NCBI RefSeq assembly: GCF_036588685.1
Contig: NC_086383.1
Span: forward strand, 34,108,171 to 34,172,170
Direction of reading: 5' to 3'
DNA length: 64,000 nucleotides
DNA from: Mytilus trossulus
Taxonomy: Eukaryota > Mollusca > Bivalvia > Mytilida > Mytilidae
Below are positions 13,533-25,499 of this stretch, piece after piece (within the stretch, counting starts at the first letter, position 1; each line of letters begins with the position of its first letter). The translations under genes were made by a program, and so were the position numbers. The notes below the pieces were generated by a model. The model searched no databases. It was given only the letters and a program-made list of their open reading frames with translations, and had not been told where the DNA came from.

Positions 13533-13533
13533 A
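13528..13533 (+). promoter_or_regulatory. AATAAA hexamer overlapping the stop codon of copy 1
   Basis: The canonical poly(A) signal sequence spans the TAA stop. Copy 2 has the same overlap at 45807-45812. If used, it would give a 3' untranslated region of only about 10-30 nt. Use is inferred. Confidence 0.45.
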
Positions 13534-13740
13534 GTAATTTCATAGTTGTTTGTAGCTACATTGTATAAACATTGAACGAAAAATCTATGTTACGTATATA
13601 ATTTTCTGACGTCAGACACACACATCAATGAATGTGTTTGTAGATAGATGTTTTTGTGTTCTGTTAAATTAATCCTATTAAAATTGTTACACGATGATGA
13701 CTGCTGTATCCATATTTTGACTATTTTATTCTTAGTGTCT

Positions 13741-13965
13741 TTTTAGTACACGCATCATTGTAAACATAACGGAATTTGATGAGACTGATATCAAAGTAAA
13801 AGGGTTAGCGCTATAAAACCAAGTTTATTTCCACCATTTTCTACATTGGAAAATGCCTGTGTCAAGTCAATAATATGACAGTTCTTGTCCATTTGTTTTT
13901 TATGCGTTTTTTTTTTTTATTTTGCTATGTGATTAAAGACTTTCCGAACTTTTGAAAACATTGTC
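13741..13965. repeat. Dispersed repeat, family also at 49606 and 54185
   Basis: Landmarks are GCATCATTGTAAA, TTAGCGCTATAAAACCA, CCACCATTTTCTACAT and GACAGTTCTTGTCCAT. The same order occurs at 49606-49830, just after a Penelope-like fragment, and in shortened form at 54185-54290. It is probably the 3' end of a retroelement or a SINE riding on one. Confidence 0.65.
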
Positions 13966-16900
13966 AGTCAACCAAGTTTAATCCATCATTTTCCACATTA
14001 AGAAATGCATGTAATTACTATGGAATAGAAAAGCAGATTCCAATTGGTTTAATGTTTTGAAGTTTTAATTAACTTTGTTTAGGGACTTGCAGTTTTGATT
14101 TTTCTTTGGAGTTTGTTACTTGCTTATTTTACCCTTTAATTATCTTTGTTTTGATCTCATATTTATACTTCTCCCCTTTAATAAAAGCTTTTCCACGGTT
14201 CAATCTCGAATAAAATAAATACAGGTTAATGGGACGTTCTTTTCATTGAATAAATGTTTGGAAGAATGAAAGGAAAATGTACGGTAAGCACAAGAGAACG
14301 GCCCCCAATTGTCGTTCAAATTAAAATAACATGTCATAAATTATAATACTACATTTGCAAACATCAATAGATTTGTAAATTTTGGTTGGAAATAATCATG
14401 TTTTGTTGCTGTAAACATATCAAGATTTGCGAAAAGGTCGAAACAATGTCAATGAACAAACCTTCTTCTGCATTTCAAACTATGAGCGTACCTACGGCCT
14501 ACGATCATATTATACCTGACATTCCTGGAATATAAATGATGATTCAGTTCAAATATCTTAGTTATCGTTATGGTTAATTTTTTTTTTAAAGTTGAACAAA
14601 AGTCGTCTTGTTTTCATTGAATCATCGAAATATTTGAACGAACTAGGACAGGAGATGATATCCGGTATTCACTGGATCCGACGACAGACTTGTCCTTGTG
14701 TGCTATAATGGATAGTTTCTACAGGTTAGAATCAGTGAATATAAATGAAACCAAATTTTTTTAATAACTTGTTCAAACAATTAATATTTTTTTATACTTA
14801 ATTGTAACTATAATGTTAAGAACACTGTGACAAAGCCATCAACTGTTTTGAACCATAACCATGTATTTTGTAGTGTAAAAACTGTAAAGATATCTTAAAC
14901 AGGTAATATCAGTAGAATAGTGTATTAAAACAGAAATCCATTTTGAATTAACATTCCTTACTCAACAATTTTATTTATTCAATTTGTAAAAATTACAGTA
15001 ATAAATATCAAACATACACTATAATTGTGTATCTTGAGTAAAAATTAAGACTTGATGTTGATTGTGTTTTTTTTTTGCAATTGTACACTGCCTTCCCGCC
15101 GATTTCTTTCAACGAAACGCGTGCCACATCGTTTTGTTCTTGTCCGAAAAGTATTCTCTTTATTACTTGCCGTAAAAAAATGATGCAAGTGTTTGTCATT
15201 AGACGGTCAGAAAACAACACACAATTAATCATATATACTCTTAAAATAGCAGTTCTATTGTAATATTAATTTGGATTTAATTGTTACCTGTAAGTATAAT
15301 TGTAATCCTAATCGTAGGTGAATGACAATTTCCACAAATGTCTAGTATCGTGCATGTCTTTGTTCATTTTTTTTTTTTATAAAAACACAAAAACAAAACG
15401 AAAAAATACATAATGCAAAAGAACACATACATTTACTATGAATAATACATGAAATTTCACGAATCAATCGACAACGGCAGGAAAAATATTTTTTTCGTTT
15501 GTAATTGCAAATATCCACATCATAACTACAAATGAACAAAATTGTTCCACATTTCGTTAAATCATGAAAGAAACAGCAGTTTATTCAGTAATAAATCCTT
15601 TTTCTTTGTCAGTTTACCTGGCTTCTAAGCAGAACTGAACGGAAGTATTCTTCATACACACTTTTCCGAGCTGAAACTTGTTACATCTTTTTGACATCGA
15701 TTTATGATATTTTGCATAAAGTGTTTAGTCATTATATATCATTTAAATATCATTATAACCTATGCTAGTGATGTCTAGGTCAAACTAATTGATGTTTCGT
15801 CAATCAGTTTTAAATTTAGGTTTTTCCATCTTATCGAAAAAGATGCAGAAAACTGTATTTAAAACTGATTGATATATACTGATAAAAATTAGAACATCTA
15901 TTTGTGCATGAAAATGACGACAAATATGTTCACATGTACATGTTTGAATTGTTATATGATTTAGATATATTATCTCTCGCTTTTGGACTTTTAATTGTAA
16001 TTAGGAAACTTTTAATAGTAAATATGTGAACATATTTTTCTTTGTTTAAACAGTGATTATTTTTGTAATGATTAATATTATATAACAATGTTGACTGGAA
16101 ATATTAAACACCATACGATGAAAGATGTACAACATATTTGCTGAGCTTGGTGGATTGATATCCAAGGAAGTTTGGGACATTCCAATGGGTACCAGTTTTT
16201 TTTATCAATAAAATGACCAGATGACTTTGTTTTGTTTTTCTAAAATTTTCATTGCACTTACAGGAATTTCAGCATTTCTTAATATTGCGTGATCGTTTAA
16301 TTTTCTAAATAGTGCAGAACTGATCTCTCTCTCTCACTCTCTCTCATACTTGTTTTATGTGCTAATACTTATCATAACGGTAACATGAAATTCGAGAAAA
16401 TGCGCAATTATGGGTTAACGTTTTTTTAATTAAATTAATTTCACCATTTAATTAACGAATCATTCTCAAATCCTTTGGTGTACCTCAACAAATGAATCTG
16501 TTTTTATCTTATTTACCTTTACGTAATGTTATAGTGTAGATTCTTTATTGGTCAGTTCATTGATATTGTGTGTAACCAATTCGTCAACAAACGGTAACAT
16601 GAATTAAGAAACAGGTAAGTACTACAGAAAATGATTGATTATCACACTATAAAGTTTTGTTCGTGAAAGAAAATGTGTTAACGTTTTTTTCTGCAATGCA
16701 ACAAGAAACAAATATACAAACTTGCTACAGAATAGCTATATAGCCATTCTTTAATTTTATGCGTAGGCTATTTTCATTTCATATTTCTTTATAATATTGA
16801 AACCTTTTAATTCAACGATACGACACAGTTTTTCTTCTGTTACCTAATGAACAAGTTTACTGTTGAACATTGATAGATGAAAAAGGCATATTTTTGAAAA

Positions 16901-17735
16901 AAACGGTTAGAATTGTAATGTGGAGAACAATCTTGATCATAGACACGTCAACATTGAATTGAGAGGAATATTGTAAAAAAGCTGACTAAATATAGTGAAG
17001 GCTCTTTAAAAATTATAATTTTGAGCTGATATCGACGGCATAATATTTCAAAGTTCCAATCTTGATTTGAAAGTTGAGGAAGACTGTTTACTATTATTGT
17101 GCATCAGTCTTGACCCTTCGTTATAATTTTAGTTGAATTATCAATCACTTTTTAATAATATCTCAAGGGTTCCTCGATGCAGTTTGATACTTGATATTTC
17201 TAAATATATTGTATATAATCTTATCGACAACGTCATAAATTATTTAGGCTGTTTGTGTTTAACTCAAAGTACGTTACATTAATTTTGGCACGTTTTTGTA
17301 AGTCACAATATTTTTTATTTGTTAAATATATCCATCTATTTCACTGACAGCGTCATTTTAAAAATTATTTACATGTTCTTCTGTAGATTGTTGATACTAT
17401 ACAAACAAGTTCCTTACTTGCTGCTAAAACCCTTATCAAATGTGACTACCATGCTGTGCCTATTATTAGTGTATACAACATCAATGTTTTGTTTAACAAA
17501 TACATGTGAATACTTGTCATCTCCTTGGATAATAAAAGCTAAAGCTTGTCCACTTTTTAAATCCCTAGTTAGACGATGATTTTGATATTTACTATTTTGT
17601 AAAGATCATTCCAAACTTGTACCAGTTTCTGTATTACCATATTGCTTTGCTTTTCCGATGATAATGTTATTGATAATTAAAGCGTTGTTGATTTTGATTA
17701 GTACTTGAGCCAAAGATTTTAAATAGCTTTATTTT
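13966..17735. other. AT-rich non-coding stretch
   Basis: No exon recognised. A short CT microsatellite lies at about 16326-16348. Open frames at 15008-15539 and 17319-17579 show no domain and are AT-driven. Confidence 0.45.
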
Positions 17736-17739
17736 TTTT

Positions 17740-18810
17740 TAAATTGGAGATGTATAAGATATGTAGGAAGGGGTTTAATATACCATTACAACAAGGGAAG
17801 GCAAGATATCATGACAAATCTGATAAAACATCCTTTCCGGCATATAAATTAAATGCCAACTACTTCTTAGAGTATTACTTCTATGTAAAAGAGTAAGACC
17901 AGCTTTAGTATTTGAAATTGAAGATGTATAGAAGGGTGTTCAAAATACCATTGCAGTGTTTGGAATACTTTGGCTAAGTTAGATTTTAAAAACATATTTC
18001 CAGCATGTTAAATACATTCTAACTACTCATAATAGTATTATTATTATAGATAGAAGTAAAACAGATTTAATTTTTGAAATTAGATTTGTATAAGAGGGGG
18101 TTCCATTTACCATGACAGGGGGTACAAATATAATGGCTAAGTTAAATTTTCCAAACATATTCTCCTGCATGTCAAATACATAGAAACTACTGCTCGGTGT
18201 ATTTAAACTATTTAAACTATGTTAAACAGCCGAAGAATTGGATTTATTTACAATTTAGTTGTTATGGGGTTTTGGATTTGGGGTTGGGGTTCAATATATG
18301 AAGGCAAGGGGTCAATATATTATTGTAAGGGAGTTGTCAAATGTCAATGTCTGAGTAAAAGTTTCAAAAGATCTTTTCCATAATATGTTAGATACATATA
18401 AACATAATAAAATACTAATTATTCATTAAAATATTGGAGTATTTTTACTATATAAAATATTTTTTAGAAATTAGAGGTGTTTAAATGGAGGGGGTCGATA
18501 TACCATGAGTTTTTTGCAGCATGTTAAATAACTCTTTGAGTATTATAACTATGTAAAGAAGTAAGAATAGCAATACATTTTGAAATTGGAGATGTATAGG
18601 AGGGGGTTCAATATACAATTACAAAGGGGTCAAAGTACAATGGTTACGTTGTAAGTAAAATTTTCAAACATTTTTTTTCAGCGTGTTTAATGCATGCCAC
18701 CTACTACTTGGAGTATTGTTACTTTGTAAAGGAGTTGCAGAGGGTCAAAATACAATGGAAATGTAAAATGTCCCAAATATCTTTTCCAGCATAGTAAATA
18801 CACATGAACT
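17740..18810. repeat. Diverged tandem repeat, period roughly 120-190 bp
   Basis: A segment of the form GAGATGTATA, AGGGGGTTCAATATACCATTAC, TTTTCCA and AGCATGTTAAATAC recurs with starts near 17745, 17921, 18083, 18470 and 18590. The units are strongly diverged, so this is an old array. No protein is encoded. Confidence 0.6.
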
Positions 18811-18964
18811 ATAACTGCCACTTTATTTGAACTTAAGATAAAGTAGCAAAAAATTGCATCTAAAATTATAACTAAAATATTTCTTAACCAACGACCTATC
18901 TTTTTATCCCCATTTTTTAGCGAATAAATATGACCCTATGGAACGCCACAGCTGTCTTATGTAG

Positions 18965-19460
18965 AACTCTGATATTACTTTATGTTGTTTTATTATTACT
19001 TAATGATATTTTGTCTTTACTTAATAAGGTTTTGATATAACGTAATGATGTTTTAATATAACTCAATATGGAATAGTCATTACTTAATGATATTTCGATA
19101 TTACACGATATGGTTTCGTAATGACTTGATATAGTTTTGTCATTAATCAATATGGTTTTGTCATTACTCGATGTGGTTTCACAATTACTTGATATGGTTG
19201 TGTCATTAGTCAATGTGGTTTTAACATTACTTGATGTGTATGTGACTTAACGTAATGTAGTTGTTTCATTACATGATGTGGTTGTGTTATTTCGTAATGA
19301 TGATTTGTCTATTTTTTATATGGTTTTAACATAACGTAATGATGTTTCAAAGTTTGATGATTTTACACTACTTGATGTGTTTATTTCATTATTTGATGTG
19401 GTCTTGTCATTCTTTGATGTGGTCCTGTCATTCTTTGATGTGGTTATCCCATTACTTGAT
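18965..19460. repeat. Degenerate 21-bp minisatellite
   Basis: Units such as TTTTGTCATTACTCGATGTGG follow each other at 21-bp spacing, clearest at 19130-19240. The multiple-of-three period keeps a 77-codon frame open on the minus strand (18980-19213), which is an artefact of the repeat. About 19530-19830 is further simple sequence built on GAGTTCGAGTTTGAGT-like words. Confidence 0.75.
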
Positions 19461-19949
19461 GAGATAAAACCACGTGATCAATTTCGGAAAAACCTGTTCT
19501 ATTTTTAGATATATTTCCATGTTGTATGTGCCTTGAATGCGGGTGGCCATCCATCTAATTAGTGTTCAAATTGAAGTTCGTGTTACTGTTTGGATTAAAC
19601 TTTGAGTTAGTTTTCGAATTCAAGTCATGCTTAGAAATAAAGTTCTAGTTAGCGTTTAGTTTCGAGTTTGACTTCGAGTTTGAGTCACATTTGAAGGCAG
19701 AATTCTAGTTACATCAACTTTGAATTTGAGTCACTTCTTGAGGAAGAGTTTGAGTATGATTTGAATTTATGTCTTATTTAAATTAATTAAGATTTCGAGT
19801 TGAAATTCGAGTTATTTTCTTTATGTCTTTTTGAGTTCGTAATTAAATTGTCTATCGCGGAACAAGGGCTTTTGCTCGGGCTACCGAAAAGAGGGTTCCG
19901 GGATATGCGTACTAAATAAACAATGTAGCAGTATACAAAACGCAACATG

Positions 19950-20350
19950 AATTGAAAAAAGTTAGATGTGGTGTGATTGCCAATGAGACAACTATCCACC
20001 AGAGTTTCAATGCAGTGGATGTAAGAAATCATATATAGGCAACTGTACAGCCTTCAACACTTGGTATAGTCATCACAAAAGGCCACCATGCACTATGTGA
20101 AAAAAAAATCAAACGTAAAAACTAACGGTCTATTTTACAAAAAAAAAACACCCAAATATGATACATATGTATACAACGACAACAATTGAACTTCATGCTC
20201 CTGACTTGGGGCAGGTACATAAAGAAAGTGCACGTGGCAGAATTGAACATGTATGTGACAGAACATCGGACTGTAACAGTAGTGTAACAGCACAACAAGA
20301 GAAAACAAATTTAAACTAGACAAAGTGATGCCCCGCACTCCATTCATTTA
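19950..20350 (+). repeat. SINE-like repeat copy
   Basis: It contains GATGTGGTGTGATTGCCAAT, GAGACAACTATCCACCAGAG and CTCCTGACTTGGGGCAGGTA. The same landmarks occur at 32290-32600 and 58570-58930, and inverted at 52235-52495. This is a high-copy mussel family, recognised by its conserved words. Confidence 0.65.
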
Positions 20351-20352
20351 AC

Positions 20353-20765
20353 CGCTTATACCCCAAAAAGGACAAAGTTCAATTTTTCTTTCAAAAGGGG
20401 AAAATAATAAAAAGAAAAACCCTGACCACATGCACACCTTCAATACATGTACAAACAGCTAGCAGAGTGATATATTCCTAGCATTCAAACTGTAGGAGGA
20501 GTTATCTGGAAACGCCCTACTTATGCAAGTAAATTTTCCAAAAATGACAAAGTTCAACTTTCTCCCCAAAAGAGCACATATTTATAAAAATTTAACCCTG
20601 ACCACATGCAGCACACCTTCAATATATGTACAAACGGAGAGTAAAGAGAAAACTTCCTAGGATTCAAAATGTTGGAGGAGTTATGCGGAATAACTTTATA
20701 TAATGGGACGGAAAGACGAACGGACGGACAGAGGTTAAACACTATGCCCCCAACTTTCAGTTGCG
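20353..20765. repeat. Dispersed repeat with internal duplication and GGAC-rich end
   Basis: About 20353-20500 and about 20535-20690 are two versions of one unit, each holding GACAAAGTTCAA, CCTGACCACATGCA and AGGAGGAGTTAT. The unit ends in GGACGGAAAGACGAACGGAC, then GCCCCCAACTTTCAGTTGCGG. This is typical of a mussel interspersed repeat with a GGAC microsatellite core. Confidence 0.65.
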
Positions 20766-21104
20766 GTAAAGTAGCGGTAGCTTAGAAACCAGTTTCAATT
20801 GGCCGACTTAATAGATCGGTATGACTGGGTAATTTAAATCCATCGGGGTGATCTCGGGTTCCCCATGAATGTAAAGAGATTCTGCTCGACGGGTTATTCG
20901 CGAAATTGCAAACCGAGTGATTTGGTTTTATTTGGAAGTTCACATTCGAGTAAAAGATGAACGTATTATGGTTACGACAACTGCATGGAACATGTTCGTC
21001 GTCACATGTGAAACAGATATTCCAAACATTTTATTTTTCAATTAGTGCAAGAAAGATCAGAGAATTCATTTGATTAAAAGTAAAAGATTGATAGTCATAT
21101 ATCT

Positions 21105-21320
21105 GTTCAAATAATCATTAGCTTTAGACCTCAATTAAAGTGATTAAATATTATGTATTCATCTTATGATAATCCAATACAAACCGTAAATGGTTTAATA
21201 TCATACCATCATAAATTATATGAGACGAATATAATCCATACCATGTCAACAACTGGTTTTAGATTTCCGATGCAGATACAATATGAGTGAATCTATATTT
21301 TCATCAAAATATTTCATTTT
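21105..21320 (-). mobile_element. 3' end of the reverse-transcriptase retroelement family
   Basis: It matches 5230-5420 over TAGCTTTAGACCTCAATTAA, ATATCATACCATCATAA and TGTCAACAACTGGTTTT. It lies downstream (minus strand) of the decayed coding pieces at 22130-23088, so all three may belong to one old insertion. Confidence 0.5.
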
Positions 21321-22085
21321 TGATAACCTGAATACTCACTTAATCCCCATATAATACGCTAAAATATAGCATTACAACACACAAAATATTTATTATTTTT
21401 CTGAGCAAAAACATCACTATGAGTTTCGTGAATCTATACCTGTATTTTACAAATATTGTAATTAGCCATTAAACATACTTTGCAATGTTCTTGTGACTTG
21501 AATAGCTTTGGTCGAATTCATAACGTACCGAAAGGAGAATTAAGCTAGATGAATAGATTGATTGTTGGTCACTTAACGTTCAGTGGACAAAATGATGTAA
21601 AGGAAAGAAATGTATGGCTTTAAACCAGTATAAAGTGTTTTATCAGGTTACCCTAGGGGTTTGAAACGGTGCAGTTGGGGTCCGAGGACGTTAATAAGCA
21701 TTCATTCATTCATTTTAAATAGTATACAAACAACAGAATAAACATACCACAGAATAAACAATGATTAACGGAGAAACACGCAGCACAAAATGACGCATCG
21801 GCTCCGTACGAATGAGAAAGTATACCCGATAAATGCTTGAAAATGGAATACTAGTATACAAATACCGAACCATGTCGTCAAATATTGAAAACGGGACTAA
21901 CAATCGAGAAATCATAACTAAATACATGAACGTTGAATATAGAAAAAACGAGACACGTCGTACAGCTATGCGAATTCACACTGAGCACAACAGTAATATT
22001 AGGAAAATATTCACGTTCGGTATTGGGCAGATTAGATGACGTACATGTAGATGGGAAACAAAAATATAAGACGTCGTAATAATGT
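21321..22085. other. Non-coding stretch
   Basis: Nothing recognised. It may be interior sequence of the decayed retroelement whose pieces flank it. Confidence 0.35.
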
Positions 22086-22087
22086 CG

Positions 22088-22290
22088 TTAGTTTAGACAC
22101 AAACATATCATGTTAATCAACCAATTCGTGATGGTATCATAAAATGTACAGAGTGTCATTTTTAATCTTACCTCCTCATAACTCAGTTGGAGCATTTTCT
22201 GCGTAAGGAGAACACTCGTGTATATGAAGTCCGTAAAGTGTGAACATTCACGCACATAACGTATCAATGTATATGTATATAACATTCTTT
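22088..22290 (-). pseudogene. Reverse-transcriptase family C-terminal fragment
   Basis: The reading YTLIRYVRECSHFTDFIY then LLTQKMLQLSYEEVRLK matches, position for position, the block YGVYVSQLIRYYRA... of the better copy at 62101-62424. It is short and truncated on both sides. Confidence 0.6.
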
Positions 22291-22767
22291 ATGAAATTAT
22301 ATTGGACTAAAAGATTGCTTGGCAATTCAGACACACAGCAAATAATCTTCATTTAAGATGTATATGTATGCAAACTTTACCAAAAACATTTTCACTTAGT
22401 ACCAACTAGGACATATCTACTCCTTATAATGGTGATGCCTTTGAAGGTTGCTACATTGAAATGGACAGTTCACAATTAAAAAGATGAAATTATCTCTTTT
22501 GTCGTAAAATTTTGTTTGTCTACCTACTTCATTGTCAATTTAAAATTGCAAGTCAATATATAAAGCAGACTATGCAGTTGTATCTTGTGTATCTTGATAA
22601 TGCCATTTTTGGAATTGTGTTTGTTTGAAACAGAATTATTTTTCACAAGGCACAATTTATCCCCTCCAACAGACTAGACACTTGTTTCTATGTAGTTTTT
22701 TTTATAGTTTGGAATGAGGAATACTTGTGTATGGTGTTAATCATATTGTGATTTTTTTGGCATTTGT

Positions 22768-23088
22768 TTATACTGTGATCCCTATATTTGGTGTTGTCAA
22801 TTTGGCGGTGTATTTGACATTGATATAATGCTCACAATTTTTTCTTCTTTTCGGAAAAATCAGTTCTGCATCTTTGATTGAAATTCCAAAGGAACATACA
22901 ACATACCTTTGCTTATGAAGAATTTCCTCATAGGTAGATATCTTTGGGGTAAATGGTGAGTTTTCTTGTTTATAATAGATATAAAATTCACTTACCAACC
23001 AAATGTAATATGCTATGAATGCTGTTGTTTGAGACTTTATCTGCGGAGACAACAACATATTTGTAATGAAGGCAGACATGGACGTCAC
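22768..23088 (-). pseudogene. Reverse-transcriptase family N-terminal fragment
   Basis: The minus strand shows KYVVVSADKVSNNS in one frame and SPFTPKISTYEEILH plus CSFGISIKDAEL in another. These are the region N-terminal to the polymerase core in the same family. At least one frameshift separates them, and the polymerase core itself is missing between here and 22290. Order and strand fit one collapsed element with the piece at 22088-22290. Confidence 0.6.
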
Positions 23089-23099
23089 GCTTTTGTCTA

Positions 23100-23772
23100 G
23101 AAAAAAGACATTAGAAATAAAACAATATAACGATGTGCAATGAATTTAATTGAAATTATCTTCAACGCAAAAAAACATTTAACAATACAACAATCGAAAA
23201 TGTGTTAATGTCATCCCGATACACGACAAAAGTATAACAAGTCTTTACAATTTCTAATACGATATGTGTCTCACAACATATAAGAAGTAAAATAAAAGAA
23301 ACCAATCCTGACAAGATCTTTAAGTAATATGACATACTAAAATGCTATATGTTTTACCCGCAAATAACGGGGATTGCTCCTTGTTTTTTTTTTTTTTTTT
23401 TATAATTTTTGTCAATTTTATTCAAAATTCATCTATTAAAACATGTCAAGCGCACCAGCTTTCGAACGTCGGAATTTCCTAAACACAAAATGTTAAAATT
23501 CTAGAGTAATTCACACATTGTACCACAAAGGATTACTGACTTAATAACACGTGTAATGTTGTTTAGCAGTCATTGTTCTTTGTGTATTGTATCTTTGAAT
23601 GTCATCTATGGAAAAAACGGTACGAAACAGATGCTATTTATTGTTATTCACTGTACAGATGGAAACAGTTCTAATCTGTACAACAAAGTTAATTTGATAA
23701 ACATTCAATTGATAGTATCTGGGTTTTGTTGTCTCTACTGTTTTATTTGTATGCATGCTGGTTTTTTTTTTA
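23100..23772. other. Non-coding stretch
   Basis: A run of T at about 23385-23402 and otherwise nothing recognisable. No B-box exon or first SH2 exon was found near the SH2 fragment that follows. Confidence 0.4.
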
Positions 23773-23843
23773 AGAATCAATGGTAAACACGTTCATTCAA
23801 AAATATCTAAAAAAGCAGAGTTTGGACGGTTGAAGCTTTCCCC
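23773..23843 (+). pseudogene. Solo fragment of the third (SH2) coding exon
   Basis: After a poly-T tract and acceptor-like TTTTTAAG, the phase matching the other copies reads RINGKHVHSKISKKAEF then GRLKLS. Copy 1 has [17 protein letters not shown] then GRLRYF at the same place. Similarity stops at about 23843 in a C- and A-rich stretch, so helix and C-terminus are gone. It is a relic of another family member, or of a partial duplication, between copies 1 and 2. Confidence 0.75.
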
Positions 23844-23984
23844 TCCCTTCCTCCAAAAAAAATATTTGATTTCGCATTAAGATAGCAAAACGCTTTTGTT
23901 CTTTCTAGAAATCGAATATAAAAACAAAACACACTCCTTTTTTGTTCAATTACTTTTAAAATGAAATCGAAAAACTCAACTGAA

Positions 23985-24570
23985 AACACATTTTCGTTGT
24001 TTATTATATTTTAACAACGTAAAACGTAAAATTAATTGACGCAAAACTCGTGACCCTTCCCAATTTTGAAAGACATATGATAACTACGACATCAAAAAAT
24101 GTAACAGACAGGATATACGAAACAAGTAGATACTTCCTCATTTGTAAAGATTAAAAAATACATGTAATTGAAGTTAGTTGTAGTAAGTGATATTTAATTT
24201 TAATTTCTATTCTATGGGTTTGCTAAATCTTTACTTTTAATTTTTCAATTTCTGTAAAATTCTAATTCAACGCATGTTTGTTGAAACGTTTTACTTATCA
24301 AACAACTGACATGTGTATGGTACATTATGGGGTCATATATTTGTAGAAATAGCATACGAGTTATCAACAAGTGTACCGTTCTTCAGGTATTTTTATCTGA
24401 AGAATTAACTGTTTAAATAAAAATGGAAGTAGAGAGATCCTCTGAGATCCGCCATCAATATCTACAGGAGGAAAACAATAAAGTATTAGGCAGTAAATGT
24501 CGAATATACCGACTATGAGATGGTGGATATACATGTATATGTTACGAGAAAACGCACGTTTAACGTACAT
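23985..24570 (+). repeat. Duplicated block S1 (related to 25500-26460 and 63480-64000)
   Basis: The shared order is AATTGACGCAA, GACATCAAAAA, AAGTAGATACTTCCTCATTT, then TTGTAGTAAGTGATATTTAA, ACTTTTAATTTTT and the later AGAGAGATCCTCTGA-type segment. A strong splice-donor sequence GTAAGT (24183-24188) is kept in all three blocks. It may be a promoter or non-coding first exon of the B-box/SH2 family. That role is inferred. Confidence 0.55.
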
Positions 24571-24574
24571 AACG

Positions 24575-25499
24575 CAATTACGGTAAGATGTCGTCTTAAT
24601 ATCCGCCTGTGTTGTACAAGAACAAACTTTTAAAGATTAGTTCATGATATGACTAGTTGTAAGTTAAAGATAACCGTTGGGGTTTTTGTTATGTTTGAAA
24701 ATGACAAAGGATTCCACAAGACAGAGTGTTGTAAAATAATCCTGTGATAAGAATGCTAAAGGAGTAAAGTCTTATTTTTCGTTTTTAAAATGCGTATGTT
24801 CCTTTTTGTTTTTCATATTTTTATTTATGTTATCCCCAAACACGTCTTAATGAACATGTTCAGTATAACATACGCAGGGTTCATGTAAGCATAAATAAAT
24901 ATTATAATACTTAAAAATTATTTTTACCAAAAAAGACATTTATCATATTTTAAAACCAATAATAGACCTATCCATATTTAAAAATACATGATCATATAAC
25001 ATGTATAACAAAAGGATAAGACGAACAACCAACATATTGTATAGTACAGAACCCCTAAATACCTTTTTTCTCTGAGGAATAAGGAAAAACGTTCTAGCGA
25101 AAACAAACAATAGAAAATAACGCATTCTCTAAATTTCCGGATCATGTAAGGGCACAAAGAATATCCTGCGCATGACAACTCTAAAAAGTCATTAAAAAAT
25201 CTTATCACTACCGTGTATACTTAAATGCACGCCTTTGTTTAATGAACATTTATGAAATCCTTGGAGAATTTTCTCACAATATCACATAGGAACGGACATA
25301 AGAGTAGTTAATTGACTTGTGCTATTACAGGTCATACATTTGTAAAAGCATACAAATTTGGTCAATAAATAAAGGTGATCAGATATAAAAATTAAATAAT
25401 ATACATATTTTTAGACTGATGTTTTGTTAGAGAGTTATAATTATATCACATCTCCAGGTTATATGTTATAAACTGTTTACACAATATATACTATCAATT
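24575..25499. other. Non-coding spacer between duplicated blocks
   Basis: Nothing recognised. Open frames at 24943-25208 on the minus strand have no identifiable domain. Confidence 0.35.

Noticed and set aside
18980..19213. 77-codon T/S/N-rich open frame on the minus strand
   Set aside because: It comes from the 21-bp minisatellite, whose length is a multiple of three.
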